From a virus, in IMG/VR virus record IMGVR_UViG_3300046330_000238, positions 1 through 21,654 of that record: 21,654 nucleotides of DNA, one strand, 5' to 3'. Below the pieces are notes generated by a model. That model was given only the letters and a program-made list of their open reading frames with translations, was not told the origin of the DNA and did not search any database. The first letter of the stretch is position 1; the number at the start of each line of letters is the position of its first letter. A program made the translations under genes and the position numbers. Below, piece after piece: positions 1 through 7,967 of the stretch.

Positions 1-451
1 CTTTTAATTCTAAAAAGTGTAGGACTCCAGCATATCCTGCTAATTCATTGTTACGATAGAAAATATGTAGTTTTCCATGCTTATTTTCAATATTCATTTC
101 CTCCCATGCCAACAGTGTAAGTTTTTTCTTAATGGCAAGATCTGTAATATCACGCTGCTGAACAGCATGAGTCCATCCGCATAATATCCCTCCGAATTTC
201 ATTTTTTCAAGATCTGTTGCGATTGGTTTTGGAAGTATAATAATGTCGCAATTATAAAGAGATTCTCTAGACCCTAAGGTACATCCCCAACTTTCTAAGT
301 CAGCGTCAGTATATCCATAATCCTCTCCATATCCATGTTCGAAGATTAATTCTTTAAGTAGGGATGGATCTACATTTTTAATATGATCAGGATAGATCGG
401 TAATCTTTTCTCATTCTCTTTATACGACGTTTTAAATACTCCTGTCTTCAT
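1..451 (-). CDS. Alanine dehydrogenase / carboxyethylornithine synthase-like protein, N-terminal part (cut by window edge)
   Basis: The frame opens at an ATG at 451 and stays open for 150 codons to the left edge, so only the N-terminal part is present. Visible features fit the AlaDH/PNT N-terminal domain: a KTSYKENEKR stretch at residues 7-16, IILPKPI at 71-77, CGWTHAVQQ at 91-99, LLAWEEMN at 113-120 and YRNNELAGYAG at 132-142. The layout is closer to the N5-(carboxyethyl)ornithine synthase/alanine dehydrogenase-like group than to canonical alanine dehydrogenase. Members of that group are NAD(P)-dependent oxidoreductases that form or cleave amino-acid/keto-acid adducts. The NAD-binding domain would lie beyond the window. 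The start lies 4 bases after the stop of the ATP-grasp gene, so the two are probably cotranscribed and may work in one pathway. Substrate cannot be read from the sequence. Confidence 0.72.
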   Translation of the reverse strand, partial: MKTGVFKTSYKENEKRLPIYPDHIKNVDPSLLKELIFEHGYGEDYGYTDADLESWGCTLGSRESLYNCDIIILPKPIATDLEKMKFGGILCGWTHAVQQRDITDLAIKKKLTLLAWEEMNIENKHGKLHIFYRNNELAGYAGVLHFLELK

Positions 452-455
452 ATTG

Positions 456-1547
456 TTACTTAATATTAAAGAAGTATTTATATCCATCTTTTGCCTTAGG
501 ATCGGTTAATACTGTATAATCCATTGGCCATTGAGAAGATTCAATTTCTTTTTTGAATTTTGGATAGTAATTTTGGTGGCCAGGTACTACATATTTTAAA
601 TAAATGTCCTCTAAAAATTCGTTATCTAATGGTTCTCCATAAAAATCTTCATACATTGCTTTGTAAACCTCACACATTTTAACGCTTCCAAGTCCGGTTG
701 CAGATGATGTTTCCATAATCCACATTTTACCTTTTTTATCAACTACAATATCTAATGCCCATAAATCTAGGTCTAAGAATGTTTTAACATCTTTACAGAT
801 CGATAACACATTTTCAATAAATTCAGGATCTACTTTGTTTTGGTCTTGATAAACATAAGTAAAACTGATTTTCTCTTCTGCTGTTTTTGTTTTAATTGAA
901 CGATCGTCCTCAATTCTAGGTACTCTTTCATTAATAACGAAAATCTTGTCTCTACAGAACATTACTCTGTATTCTCTTGCAAAATCTATAAATTGACAAA
1001 ATAAATCAAATTCATCTTTACTGTCTTCTAATTCTTTAGCATTATCAAACTTTTGAATTCCAAGTCCGCTATGTCCATCTTTTATTTTTGCAATTACTGG
1101 AAAACCAACATCGCCATTAATAGCCTCTTCTTTTGTAAAAACGGTATTTGGAAGCCAATCAAATTTTGATGCTGCTTTTGCAAATTTTACTTTATCTCCT
1201 GATAATGGAAGTAATTCTCTTTTATTGTAAAGATTGTCGTTGTTTATATTTTTATTCTTTAAAAATGCAACTGCTTCTGGATGTGTTGTTCCTCCAAAAC
1301 CCCCATAATAAAGAATCGGCACGTCAGAAGGTACAGAAACTTTATCATCTTCAAAATCTTCTTTAGTTGCATAATTTAGGAATAAATTTCCTTTTGCAGC
1401 AATATTGTATTTCTTTTCACGGCCATTTACATCACCTGATGTTGATTGAATGTCATTGGATTTCATAATCCATGCTACTTTTTTCGCGTATTTATTTTTA
1501 AGATTTTCTTTGTATACGAATTCTTCAAAAAGCTTAATTGGAATCAT
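456..1547 (-). CDS. ATP-grasp ligase-like protein with capsid-targeting-like N-terminus
   Basis: A 363-residue protein with an ATP-grasp fold, probably near the RimK/carboxylate-amine ligase group. Visible pieces are FPVIAKIKDGHSGLGI at residues 149-164 (first lysine plus glycine-rich loop), the REYRV strand at 191-195, INERVPR at 205-211, WALDIVVD at 263-270 and MWIMETSSATG at 275-285 (acidic metal-binding strand). Such enzymes activate a carboxylate with ATP and join it to an amine or thiol; substrates are unknown here. The first residues, MIPIKLFEEFVYKEN, match the [FY]-x-[EQ]-[FY]-[ILV]-x-E pattern seen at the start of putative core proteins elsewhere in the window, an unexpected tag for a metabolic enzyme, though the glutamate lies one residue later than in most copies. 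It heads an operon with the dehydrogenase-like gene, 4 bases downstream. The leader is AT-rich with no Shine-Dalgarno sequence. Confidence 0.8.
   Translation of the reverse strand: MIPIKLFEEFVYKENLKNKYAKKVAWIMKSNDIQSTSGDVNGREKKYNIAAKGNLFLNYATKEDFEDDKVSVPSDVPILYYGGFGGTTHPEAVAFLKNKNINNDNLYNKRELLPLSGDKVKFAKAASKFDWLPNTVFTKEEAINGDVGFPVIAKIKDGHSGLGIQKFDNAKELEDSKDEFDLFCQFIDFAREYRVMFCRDKIFVINERVPRIEDDRSIKTKTAEEKISFTYVYQDQNKVDPEFIENVLSICKDVKTFLDLDLWALDIVVDKKGKMWIMETSSATGLGSVKMCEVYKAMYEDFYGEPLDNEFLEDIYLKYVVPGHQNYYPKFKKEIESSQWPMDYTVLTDPKAKDGYKYFFNIK
475..482 (-). promoter_or_regulatory. Possible T4-type late promoter box (TATAAATA)
   Basis: The minus strand reads TATAAATA inside the 3' end of the ATP-grasp gene, about 24 bases before the ATG of the dehydrogenase-like gene. 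This equals the T4 late promoter consensus. In DNA this AT-rich an 8-base match is easily fortuitous, and the factors that would read it are not visible here. Confidence 0.2.
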
Positions 1548-1595
1548 CTATAGTGTATTATATTTCTATTATATATCCATCTTTTTAAACATAAA

Positions 1596-1624
1596 AAAGC
1601 AGGGAGTAGCGAATTCCCTGCTTT
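1596..1624 (-). terminator. Rho-independent terminator after nrdA
   Basis: A perfect 10-bp stem (AAAGCAGGGA at 1596-1605 with TCCCTGCTTT at 1615-1624) has a 9-base loop. Read on the minus strand it runs into a T tract, so it ends transcription coming from the ribonucleotide reductase block. A smaller hairpin (GCAATC at 1656-1661 with GATTGC at 1670-1675) lies between it and the nrdA stop. The rest of 1548-1682 shows no gene; the AT-rich stretch at 1548-1595 would have to hold the ATP-grasp promoter, but I see no convincing boxes. Confidence 0.85.
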
Positions 1625-1682
1625 ACTTTCCGTGAACTAGTCCCGGTCCTAAAATGCAATCGTATTTCAGATTGCCGTATTT

Positions 1683-3308
1683 TTATCCTTCACAGCTTGA
1701 ACATTCAAGAATGTCTCTTGCAAATGATTGAGCTGAACTTTGACTAAATTGATAGTATAAAGTTTTAATCCCTTCTTCGTGAGCATATAGATATAGTGTA
1801 TTAATATCTTTAGCTGAAACTGAAGGATGTATCATTAAATTTAACGACTGTGATTGGTCAATAAAATGTTGCCTTTGAGCCGCTTGTAAAACTATTTCTT
1901 TTGGACTGATTTCAACAAATGATTTAAAAACTTCTTTTGTTGGAAAATCTAAATGTTGAACGCTACCGTCTCTTTTTAAGATTCCTTCCCAAACATCTGG
2001 TGTATTTAAACCATATTTTTCAAGTTCTTCAATTAAGAAAGGATTTTTATAAATAGTTTTCGACTTTGCCAAATCTTTAATAAAATAATTAGACTTGATT
2101 GGTTCAATTCCCATACTTACCTGTCCTAAAATAAATGAACTACTTTTCGTTGGAGCAATTGCAATCAATGTTGTGTTTGCATATCCTGGTCGAATAGATC
2201 TGTAACCTTTCTCATCATGTAACCATCTTGAAGCCTCTTCGCTCTTTTCTTTTAATGTTGAAAAAATTTCATGGTTTAATTGTTTTGCTTGAAGTGAATC
2301 AAACGTAATTAATTTAGATTGAAACAATGAATGATAACCTAAAACTCCAAGTCCTAATGCTCTATGATCGTTTGCAAATCTCCATGCTCTTTTCATACCA
2401 GGCATGTTATAAGATTTAAGAATGAATTCGTCCATAACTGCATTTAAGAACAATGTATAAACTTCAATTGCATCAGTTTCTTTAATTTCGTCCCAATGTA
2501 AAAGGTTAATAGAACCTAAACAACATACAAAAGAATTGAATGAATCTGTTGGTAATTGAATTTCACTACATAAATTACTTGCAGTAATATCAAGTCCTAA
2601 TTCTTTGTATGGTGAATTGTTATTTGAGTTATCTTTAAACATGATGTAAGGAAAACCAAACTCGTTACGTCTTTGAATAACTTTAGCCCAAACTTTACGT
2701 TTGTCAGCATCTCCAGCTTTCATTTCGTCTAACCAAGCGTCAGTTACTGTAACTCCATACTGTAAATTTTGAATTGGATTGCCATCAGTTCCAATGTCTA
2801 AAAATTCTAAAATATCGCTATGTTCGATTGGTAACCATGCAGCGCATGCTCCTCTTCTTGCTTCTGATTGTTTGCATACATCAACAGTTGTATCATACAT
2901 TCTAGCGTAATGGACTGGTCCGTCTGCTGTTCCTCCTGTTGAGATTTTAGTTCCTCTTGCTCTAATGTTTCCTAAAAATACTGAAGTACCTCCTCCGTAT
3001 TTCGACATCATTCCAATTTCTCTAGAACCATTTAAGATACTATCTAATGTATCATCAACATTGCTTCCATAACAACTAACTGGAAGTCCTTTATCTTTTC
3101 CATAATTGATCCAAACTGGAGTTGATAAACTATAAAAACCTCTTGTCATATAGTCCTCGAACTTTTTTGCAAACCCTTCAATTTTTAATTGTTTTTCTGC
3201 AGTGTTTGCTACATCTTTAATTCGCTGTTCTGGAGATTCCTTAATATAACCTCTAGATAAAAATGTTCTACTGTCCTCATTAAGCCAGTAATTTTTTTGA
3301 TATTCCAT
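1683..3308 (-). CDS. nrdA: Class I ribonucleoside-diphosphate reductase, alpha (catalytic) subunit
   Basis: This 541-residue protein is the large subunit of class I ribonucleotide reductase, which reduces ribonucleotides to deoxyribonucleotides. Key residues are visible: Cys79 in VSCYGSN, the NLCSE loop (Asn245, Cys247, Glu249), the CCLGSINL segment around 262-269 holding the partner cysteine, a LYYQFSQ segment near the C-terminus in the place of the radical-transfer tyrosine pair, and a C-terminal ECSSCEG tail with the CxxC pair used for re-reduction. The N-terminus starts directly in the catalytic barrel, so the allosteric ATP-cone found in many bacterial NrdA proteins is absent and the protein is short for the family. 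This suggests looser dATP feedback, useful to a replicating phage (inference). It lies 22 bases after nrdB. Confidence 0.96.
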   Translation of the reverse strand: MEYQKNYWLNEDSRTFLSRGYIKESPEQRIKDVANTAEKQLKIEGFAKKFEDYMTRGFYSLSTPVWINYGKDKGLPVSCYGSNVDDTLDSILNGSREIGMMSKYGGGTSVFLGNIRARGTKISTGGTADGPVHYARMYDTTVDVCKQSEARRGACAAWLPIEHSDILEFLDIGTDGNPIQNLQYGVTVTDAWLDEMKAGDADKRKVWAKVIQRRNEFGFPYIMFKDNSNNNSPYKELGLDITASNLCSEIQLPTDSFNSFVCCLGSINLLHWDEIKETDAIEVYTLFLNAVMDEFILKSYNMPGMKRAWRFANDHRALGLGVLGYHSLFQSKLITFDSLQAKQLNHEIFSTLKEKSEEASRWLHDEKGYRSIRPGYANTTLIAIAPTKSSSFILGQVSMGIEPIKSNYFIKDLAKSKTIYKNPFLIEELEKYGLNTPDVWEGILKRDGSVQHLDFPTKEVFKSFVEISPKEIVLQAAQRQHFIDQSQSLNLMIHPSVSAKDINTLYLYAHEEGIKTLYYQFSQSSAQSFARDILECSSCEG

Positions 3309-3330
3309 TTAGTTTGTTTTGTTTTTAATT

Positions 3331-4308
3331 TTAAAATAGGTCGTCTTCAGTAATTGCCTTAGACTTTTTATTATAATCGACACTTTTCTTGTAAAAAAAG
3401 TCTCCCTCTTTTGTTGAAAGAATTTCAACGTCAAACCATAAAGATTTCTCTACTTCTGTAAAATCAACTTCAAATACTGGTTTCATTCCAATTCTTTGTA
3501 AAGAATTATTGAAACGATTTTGAATAAATTGTTTGATTGTTTCTTTTGATAAAAAATCAAGTTCTCCCTCTTCGAAAATCCAATCAAGAATTTTAACCTC
3601 TGCTAAATACGCTTTTTTACAAGCAGAATCTATAAGTTGTTCAAATTCGTCATCAAACCATTCTGGATTTTCTCTCTTAATAATGTTGATTAATTCAGAA
3701 CCAAAGTTTCCATGAATTTCCTCTTCTTTTGAAGTTGCTTCAACTACATTTGAAATACCTTTAAAAAGGTTTCTCTCCTTGTTGAAAGACATCATAATGA
3801 AGAATTGACTAAATAAACTAACATGCTCAATAAACAATGAAAATAGCAATACGGATTTCGTATACATTTTATTGTCCTTACTTCTTGTACCGTCCAAATA
3901 CTTTGACAAGTATGCAATTCTATCTTTAATTGCTGGAATCTCTACTACATGTTGGAATTCGTCTTCTAATCCTAGGATTCTTAATAATTGTGCGTAAGCA
4001 TCTTTGTGTCGCACTTCAGATTCTGCAAATGTCATACCAACATCTCCAATTTCTGTGATAGGCATTCTTTTATAAAGATCTGCCCAAAATGTTTTAACGT
4101 TAACTTCAATTTGAGCAATTGCTAACATTGATCTTTTAATTACTTCACGCTCTGAATCAGATACTTTAGTCATAAAGTCATCAATATCTGTCGTAAAATT
4201 AAATTCTGTGTGGATCCAATATGAATGTCGGATCGCATCTTTGTACGCTAATAATGAAGGGTATTCGTATGGTAAAATGTTTACTCTTTTTTCGAAAATG
4301 TTATTCAT
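3331..4308 (-). CDS. nrdB: Class I ribonucleotide reductase, beta (radical) subunit
   Basis: A 325-residue ferritin-like protein that holds the dimetal centre and tyrosyl radical used by NrdA. Metal-ligand helices are readable: ESEVRHKDAY (about residues 96-105; Glu98, His101 and, four residues on, Tyr105 in the place of the E. coli radical Tyr122), FIEHVSLF with Glu161, and EEEIHGNF at 195-202 with the second ExxH. The normal radical tyrosine suggests a canonical class Ia/Ib-type cofactor rather than an NrdB lacking it. The C-terminal tail ends AITEDDLF, acidic and hydrophobic as expected for docking into NrdA. The gene lies 32 bases after the polymerase fragment and 22 bases before nrdA, clearly one operon. 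Confidence 0.95.
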   Translation of the reverse strand: MNNIFEKRVNILPYEYPSLLAYKDAIRHSYWIHTEFNFTTDIDDFMTKVSDSEREVIKRSMLAIAQIEVNVKTFWADLYKRMPITEIGDVGMTFAESEVRHKDAYAQLLRILGLEDEFQHVVEIPAIKDRIAYLSKYLDGTRSKDNKMYTKSVLLFSLFIEHVSLFSQFFIMMSFNKERNLFKGISNVVEATSKEEEIHGNFGSELINIIKRENPEWFDDEFEQLIDSACKKAYLAEVKILDWIFEEGELDFLSKETIKQFIQNRFNNSLQRIGMKPVFEVDFTEVEKSLWFDVEILSTKEGDFFYKKSVDYNKKSKAITEDDLF

Positions 4309-4340
4309 GATTTGGAATTCTTTTTTTTATTAGTTATTAT

Positions 4341-5738
4341 TTATCTAAGTCTTTTGGCTAATTCGTCAGCCTTTGTAAAGTATTCATAAGAAGTTTTCTT
4401 ATAATCTTTACGTTGCGCATATAAGTCACTTAATATCTTTCTAAGGATAGAATCTTCGGTCTTATATACTACTCCATTATCACATACAATTACGTTCTTG
4501 TCTTTACGTCTTTCATCAATTTCACTTTTATAAATCTTTTCAATATAAGCGTCGGGTGATATATTAAACTGACGCATGATTGAAGGATATAGTGAAGCAA
4601 AGTCAAATGCACTTACTCCTTCATAGAATCCTAAAATTGGTTCTTTTACAAATGCTCCAGCATATTGGCCATCTTTTTGACCATCTGCTTTTTCTTCACT
4701 TCCAATTCTCATTCCCTGCTCTGCGAGTTTTCTGGCCATAATAGCTTCAGTAACTGCCACTGGAGAACTTGCCTTATAAAGTGGCATGTTTGTAATATTT
4801 GCAAGTGTTAGTAATACTTCCATTGATTTTAATTTCTGATCAATATAATAAACTAGCACTGAATCGACTACGTTATAATAAATGTATTTAACAAAATTAT
4901 CTCGATATAAATCTTGAAGAGACCCTGTAAATTTAATCTTGTTAACATTAAGTACTTGACTAGAAACATAATCAAGAGAATTTGATTCTTTTACCTTAAC
5001 TGAACGATCGTATTTATCATACAATTGCATATAATCTAGAATTCCAATATGTAATGGACGACCATCTGTATTATCAACAGATCCTGTCATTCCAACTTCG
5101 CTAATATTGATTTGAAGTCTTTTACAACGATTAACAATATATTGCCAGTCATAGTTAATAAAATTCCATCCAGTCATCATTGGAAACTTAGGTAAGAATT
5201 TCATTAAGAATGTATTTACCATGTCATACTCTGATTTAAACTTATGGTACTTAAATTCCCAATCCATATCAAAATCTTTGAAGTATTCATTAGTATCATC
5301 TTGAATCTTTTGAATTTTATCTGAAGCCATATCTTCAAGACCTAAAACGATTGCTTTACGGTCTGGTGTAATAATTGAGAATGAAAGGATTCTACTTTTA
5401 GCCTCTTCAGCTTTTGGAAATCCATCAACAATCTCAGTTTCAATATCGACGAAATAAGTTTTCGGCATATTGTAAGCTGTTAAGTCAGCTTTATCTTTCT
5501 CAGAAAGGCTATCTAAGAAATATAGGATCGAAAACTTGTTGAATTGTCTTCCATATCCTAATTTGACCGAACGGCCGTCCCAGTTTTTATACTCTGGACT
5601 GGCCGCTCTGTCTTTGTCATCACAAACATACCAGTTTTGGAACTTGTCCACTGGATATTGTTTGAATGCTACTTCTCCTTTTTCATTGTAGTATGAAATG
5701 ATTACATCTTTTTCACGCTGTTCGATGTCAAGTATCAT
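4341..5738 (-). CDS. Family B DNA polymerase, N-terminal half (exonuclease plus motif A), T4 gp43-like
   Basis: This 465-residue protein aligns by eye with the first half of T4 gp43. Exo I is YFVDIE (Asp98, Glu100), Exo II is WNFINYDWQYI at 191-201, Exo III is YNVVD at 288-292, followed by YAGAFVKEP at 359-366 and polymerase motif A, DFASLYPSI, at 379-387. The frame then stops about 80 residues after motif A, within a lysine-rich helix like the start of the fingers. Motif B, motif C (DTD) and the thumb are missing; T4 gp43 is about 900 residues. The next gene, nrdB, follows after only 32 bases, so the other half is not adjacent. The exonuclease is intact, so this is probably one subunit of a polymerase split between motifs A and B; a truncated pseudogene is less likely because the frame is clean. 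The ATG directly follows the dUTPase stop (TAAATG). Confidence 0.9.
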   Translation of the reverse strand: MILDIEQREKDVIISYYNEKGEVAFKQYPVDKFQNWYVCDDKDRAASPEYKNWDGRSVKLGYGRQFNKFSILYFLDSLSEKDKADLTAYNMPKTYFVDIETEIVDGFPKAEEAKSRILSFSIITPDRKAIVLGLEDMASDKIQKIQDDTNEYFKDFDMDWEFKYHKFKSEYDMVNTFLMKFLPKFPMMTGWNFINYDWQYIVNRCKRLQINISEVGMTGSVDNTDGRPLHIGILDYMQLYDKYDRSVKVKESNSLDYVSSQVLNVNKIKFTGSLQDLYRDNFVKYIYYNVVDSVLVYYIDQKLKSMEVLLTLANITNMPLYKASSPVAVTEAIMARKLAEQGMRIGSEEKADGQKDGQYAGAFVKEPILGFYEGVSAFDFASLYPSIMRQFNISPDAYIEKIYKSEIDERRKDKNVIVCDNGVVYKTEDSILRKILSDLYAQRKDYKKTSYEYFTKADELAKRLR

Positions 5739-6206
5739 TTAATATCCTCTTTTTTGACGGTTAACATTTTCTTCGGCTTTTGCGAAGTAATAATTGTAAG
5801 CTGTTTTTGCATCTAATCCGATTGAAGATGCATAGTTTATAAAGAAGTGTAAAATATCTACCCATTCCATATAAAGTTCTTTTTTATCATCTTCAGAAAG
5901 GTCAGAGATTTTCATTGTTTCAAACTTTGAAAAGTCTTTTTTCCAGTATTTCCATACTGCATTTCCGCTTCCATCTTTAATACCTCCAAGAGCATCTGTC
6001 ATTTCGTGAATTTCATCAACTACAGCATGTGTGTTAACATGCCAAAAGTTCATAATATCTCTAATTGACATCTCTTCGAAATTAAAACCATAAGTTTGCT
6101 CTTGCATTTTCTTTTGGTTTTCCATGATGTCAGCTAAATGTGTTGTTGATTGTTCGTAAAAATCTTTTACTTCCAAATCTTTGCATTCATTGTCTATATT
6201 TGCCAT
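5739..6206 (-). CDS. Dimeric (all-alpha, MazG-like) dUTPase
   Basis: A 155-residue helical protein of the dimeric dUTPase/MazG NTP-pyrophosphatase superfamily, expected to hydrolyse dUTP (or dUDP) to dUMP and phosphate. Mg-binding acidic motifs are visible: DEIHE at residues 64-68 (ExxE), EWVDILHFFINYA at 114-126 (ExxD), and a C-terminal KAEENVNRQKRGY at 143-155 matching the family's K..EN..RQ pattern. Its stop codon abuts the polymerase ATG, implying translational coupling with replication genes. It would keep uracil out of phage DNA and supply dUMP for thymidylate or modified-pyrimidine synthesis; no thymidylate synthase is visible in the window. Confidence 0.88.
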   Translation of the reverse strand: MANIDNECKDLEVKDFYEQSTTHLADIMENQKKMQEQTYGFNFEEMSIRDIMNFWHVNTHAVVDEIHEMTDALGGIKDGSGNAVWKYWKKDFSKFETMKISDLSEDDKKELYMEWVDILHFFINYASSIGLDAKTAYNYYFAKAEENVNRQKRGY

Positions 6207-6230
6207 ATTTAATTTTTTATAGTTGTTATA

Positions 6231-7280
6231 TTAAAAAAGAGCGTTTTGTTCAAAATTATTATTAAAAAAATATTCCATTAGATTCTCGTCTACCCTGGCT
6301 ACTTTTCTTCGGCTAATTAAATGTGGATTGCTTCTCAATCGGTAATAAACTCCATACTGGCAAAGGCCAACCTCACATCCATAAGTTTTAAGTTCATCTT
6401 GCTCATGTCTAAAAATCTTTTTACCATCAACTACAATATTGTGGGTAGATTCATGTAATGGAATTTCTCCAATAAGTTCTTTATAATTTTCTCGGAACCA
6501 AATAACTCTATCACCGTGTGGTACTGTACAATCTGAACCAAATATTAAATCTAATGTAAATCTGGCTCCAGGGCCTGGTACACAATATCTTTCGTCATGG
6601 TCTATATTGATTCTTGGATTTACAGAGTTCGATGTTGAACAGTGATATCCGTAGTAAGACCCTACACCCTCGATTTCTGTTAGTATATTAAACATTTCAG
6701 ATAAAGAGTTAACCTGGGCCATCCTTCCTGTGATTCCTCGAGGTATAAAGCTAGCAACCCATAGTAAAATATTAATCTTATGAGCATCTCTTGGTTGGTT
6801 TCTTAGTTCTGCGACATAATTATTGGCAGCTCCAAATAAACTAGTACGTAATTCTGTTGATCCATATATTGGTAGTCCTAAAGAAACAGCATCTTCTAAA
6901 TTCTTACGAATCTTATTTTCATATTCTCGATCAACTAATAATCTTTCAAAATCTATTAGCGCTGTTTTTGGATTTGGATCTCTTGTAAGTACTTGGTGAA
7001 TACCTCGGGCTCCATAGAAGTGAGAGATGATTGTGTTGCATATAATATTATCCATCGACATTGGTGCATTGACAATGTTCTCCATGATATATCTCATACG
7101 ATCATCCAACGTAATTTGTGGATGGAAATATTCAACAGTTTCGCCAAGTGCTTCATCGCCTCCGCTATCGTAACTTTCAAGAACTCCCATATTGTAAAGG
7201 GCTCTTTCATTAACTTTATTAAAGAATCTTCCGACGTCTTTAATAATGTCCATGTTTGCAATTTCTGCTAAGTTTTCCAT
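6231..7280 (-). CDS. HhH-fold protein like thymine-hypermodification pyrophosphorylases / 5-hmdU kinase helical domain
   Basis: A 349-residue protein without recognisable transmembrane or signal segments. Its best clue is a helix-hairpin-helix-like core, IEGVGSYYGYH at residues 203-213, followed about 25 residues later by VPGPGARFTLDLIFG at 234-248. This pairing (G[IV]G-x-[FY] helix, then GPGA) is characteristic of the glycosylase-like helical proteins found with phage thymine hypermodification, the alpha-glutamyl/putrescinyl-thymine pyrophosphorylase clades and the helical part of 5-hydroxymethyl-dU DNA kinases. Known relatives act after replication on hydroxymethyluracil in DNA. It sits between dUTPase and a methyltransferase in a replication operon, which fits such a role. 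The assignment is from motif memory only; a general unknown phage protein remains possible. Confidence 0.5.
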   Translation of the reverse strand: MENLAEIANMDIIKDVGRFFNKVNERALYNMGVLESYDSGGDEALGETVEYFHPQITLDDRMRYIMENIVNAPMSMDNIICNTIISHFYGARGIHQVLTRDPNPKTALIDFERLLVDREYENKIRKNLEDAVSLGLPIYGSTELRTSLFGAANNYVAELRNQPRDAHKINILLWVASFIPRGITGRMAQVNSLSEMFNILTEIEGVGSYYGYHCSTSNSVNPRINIDHDERYCVPGPGARFTLDLIFGSDCTVPHGDRVIWFRENYKELIGEIPLHESTHNIVVDGKKIFRHEQDELKTYGCEVGLCQYGVYYRLRSNPHLISRRKVARVDENLMEYFFNNNFEQNALF

Positions 7281-7287
7281 TTATGTT

Positions 7288-7965
7288 TTATTTTTTAAAC
7301 CAGCAATCGTATCCTCCAATATGTTTGAATACTTCAAAGCTATTAACTTGATTTTTTGGGTATAATCCTGTTAATAAGTCAATTGTTGGTTGTGCAAATT
7401 GTTTTACTTTACCCATGTGTAATTCTATAAATAGAACGTCAGGATAATATTGGGCAATATCTTGAATTATGTCATACTCAGCACCTTCAACATCGACTTT
7501 AATAATATCTGGTTTGTAAGTTTCTAAGAGTTCTTTGATGTGAATATTTCTAACTTCGTCATATTCATTAAATGAACTTCTTTTGATAATTGAGGTTGAA
7601 CAATGTGAACCTCCGGAATTTCCTTTATAGATTTTAATAGTTTTATCTTCACATCCAGAAACTGCAGCATGCATAATGTTTGCCTTTGGTTCGTTTGCAA
7701 AACTATTTTGTAGCTTTTCAAAATTTCTTGTATCACATTCTACTGTGTATACTGCTGACGCTCCGCCGTCAATTGCAATTTTAGTAAAACCGCCAACATT
7801 ACCTCCAAGATCTAGGCATACTTTACCAGTATAATCAACATCTTCATGTATATAATGACGAAGACAATCTTTAATCATGTCTCTATCAACTCTTTCAGTA
7901 GCATCTAAATATTTACAGTATTCTCGTTTTAATTTATTTAATTGCTTTTGTTCTACTGTCCACAT
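7288..7965 (-). CDS. FkbM-family SAM-dependent methyltransferase
   Basis: This 225-residue protein shows a Rossmann methyltransferase core: motif I LDLGGNVGGF at residues 51-60 (SAM-binding glycines), acidic VECD at 75-78 after strand 2, and the FkbM signature IIKVDVEGAEYDII at 154-167. FkbM enzymes usually O-methylate sugars or other small molecules; the target here is unknown. It starts 2 bases after the HAD-like gene ends and stops 7 bases before the helical base-modification-like gene starts, so it is tightly coupled to both. Possible targets are a glycan, an inositol product of the nearby synthase, or a modified nucleotide. I cannot choose among them from sequence. Confidence 0.85.
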   Translation of the reverse strand: MWTVEQKQLNKLKREYCKYLDATERVDRDMIKDCLRHYIHEDVDYTGKVCLDLGGNVGGFTKIAIDGGASAVYTVECDTRNFEKLQNSFANEPKANIMHAAVSGCEDKTIKIYKGNSGGSHCSTSIIKRSSFNEYDEVRNIHIKELLETYKPDIIKVDVEGAEYDIIQDIAQYYPDVLFIELHMGKVKQFAQPTIDLLTGLYPKNQVNSFEVFKHIGGYDCWFKK

Positions 7966-7967
7966 AC

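Noticed and set aside
1548-1595. Sigma70-like promoter before the ATP-grasp gene
   Set aside because: A TATAAT-like box exists at 1568-1573 on the minus strand, but the only upstream box candidate is 11 bases away instead of about 17, and the sequence is too AT-rich for the match to mean much.
1148-1635. Plus-strand open frames of 61-72 codons opposite the ATP-grasp gene
   Set aside because: Antisense shadows with low-complexity hydrophobic composition (L, F, Y and S rich) typical of reversed AT-rich genes, with no leader or conserved motif.
4309-4340. Intein or homing endonuclease explaining the polymerase stop
   Set aside because: Only 32 AT-rich bases separate the stop from nrdB; no intein N-terminal Cys block or LAGLIDADG/HNH motif is present.
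7524-7736. Minus-strand 70-codon frame inside the FkbM gene
   Set aside because: Wholly inside the methyltransferase gene in another frame; no independent support.
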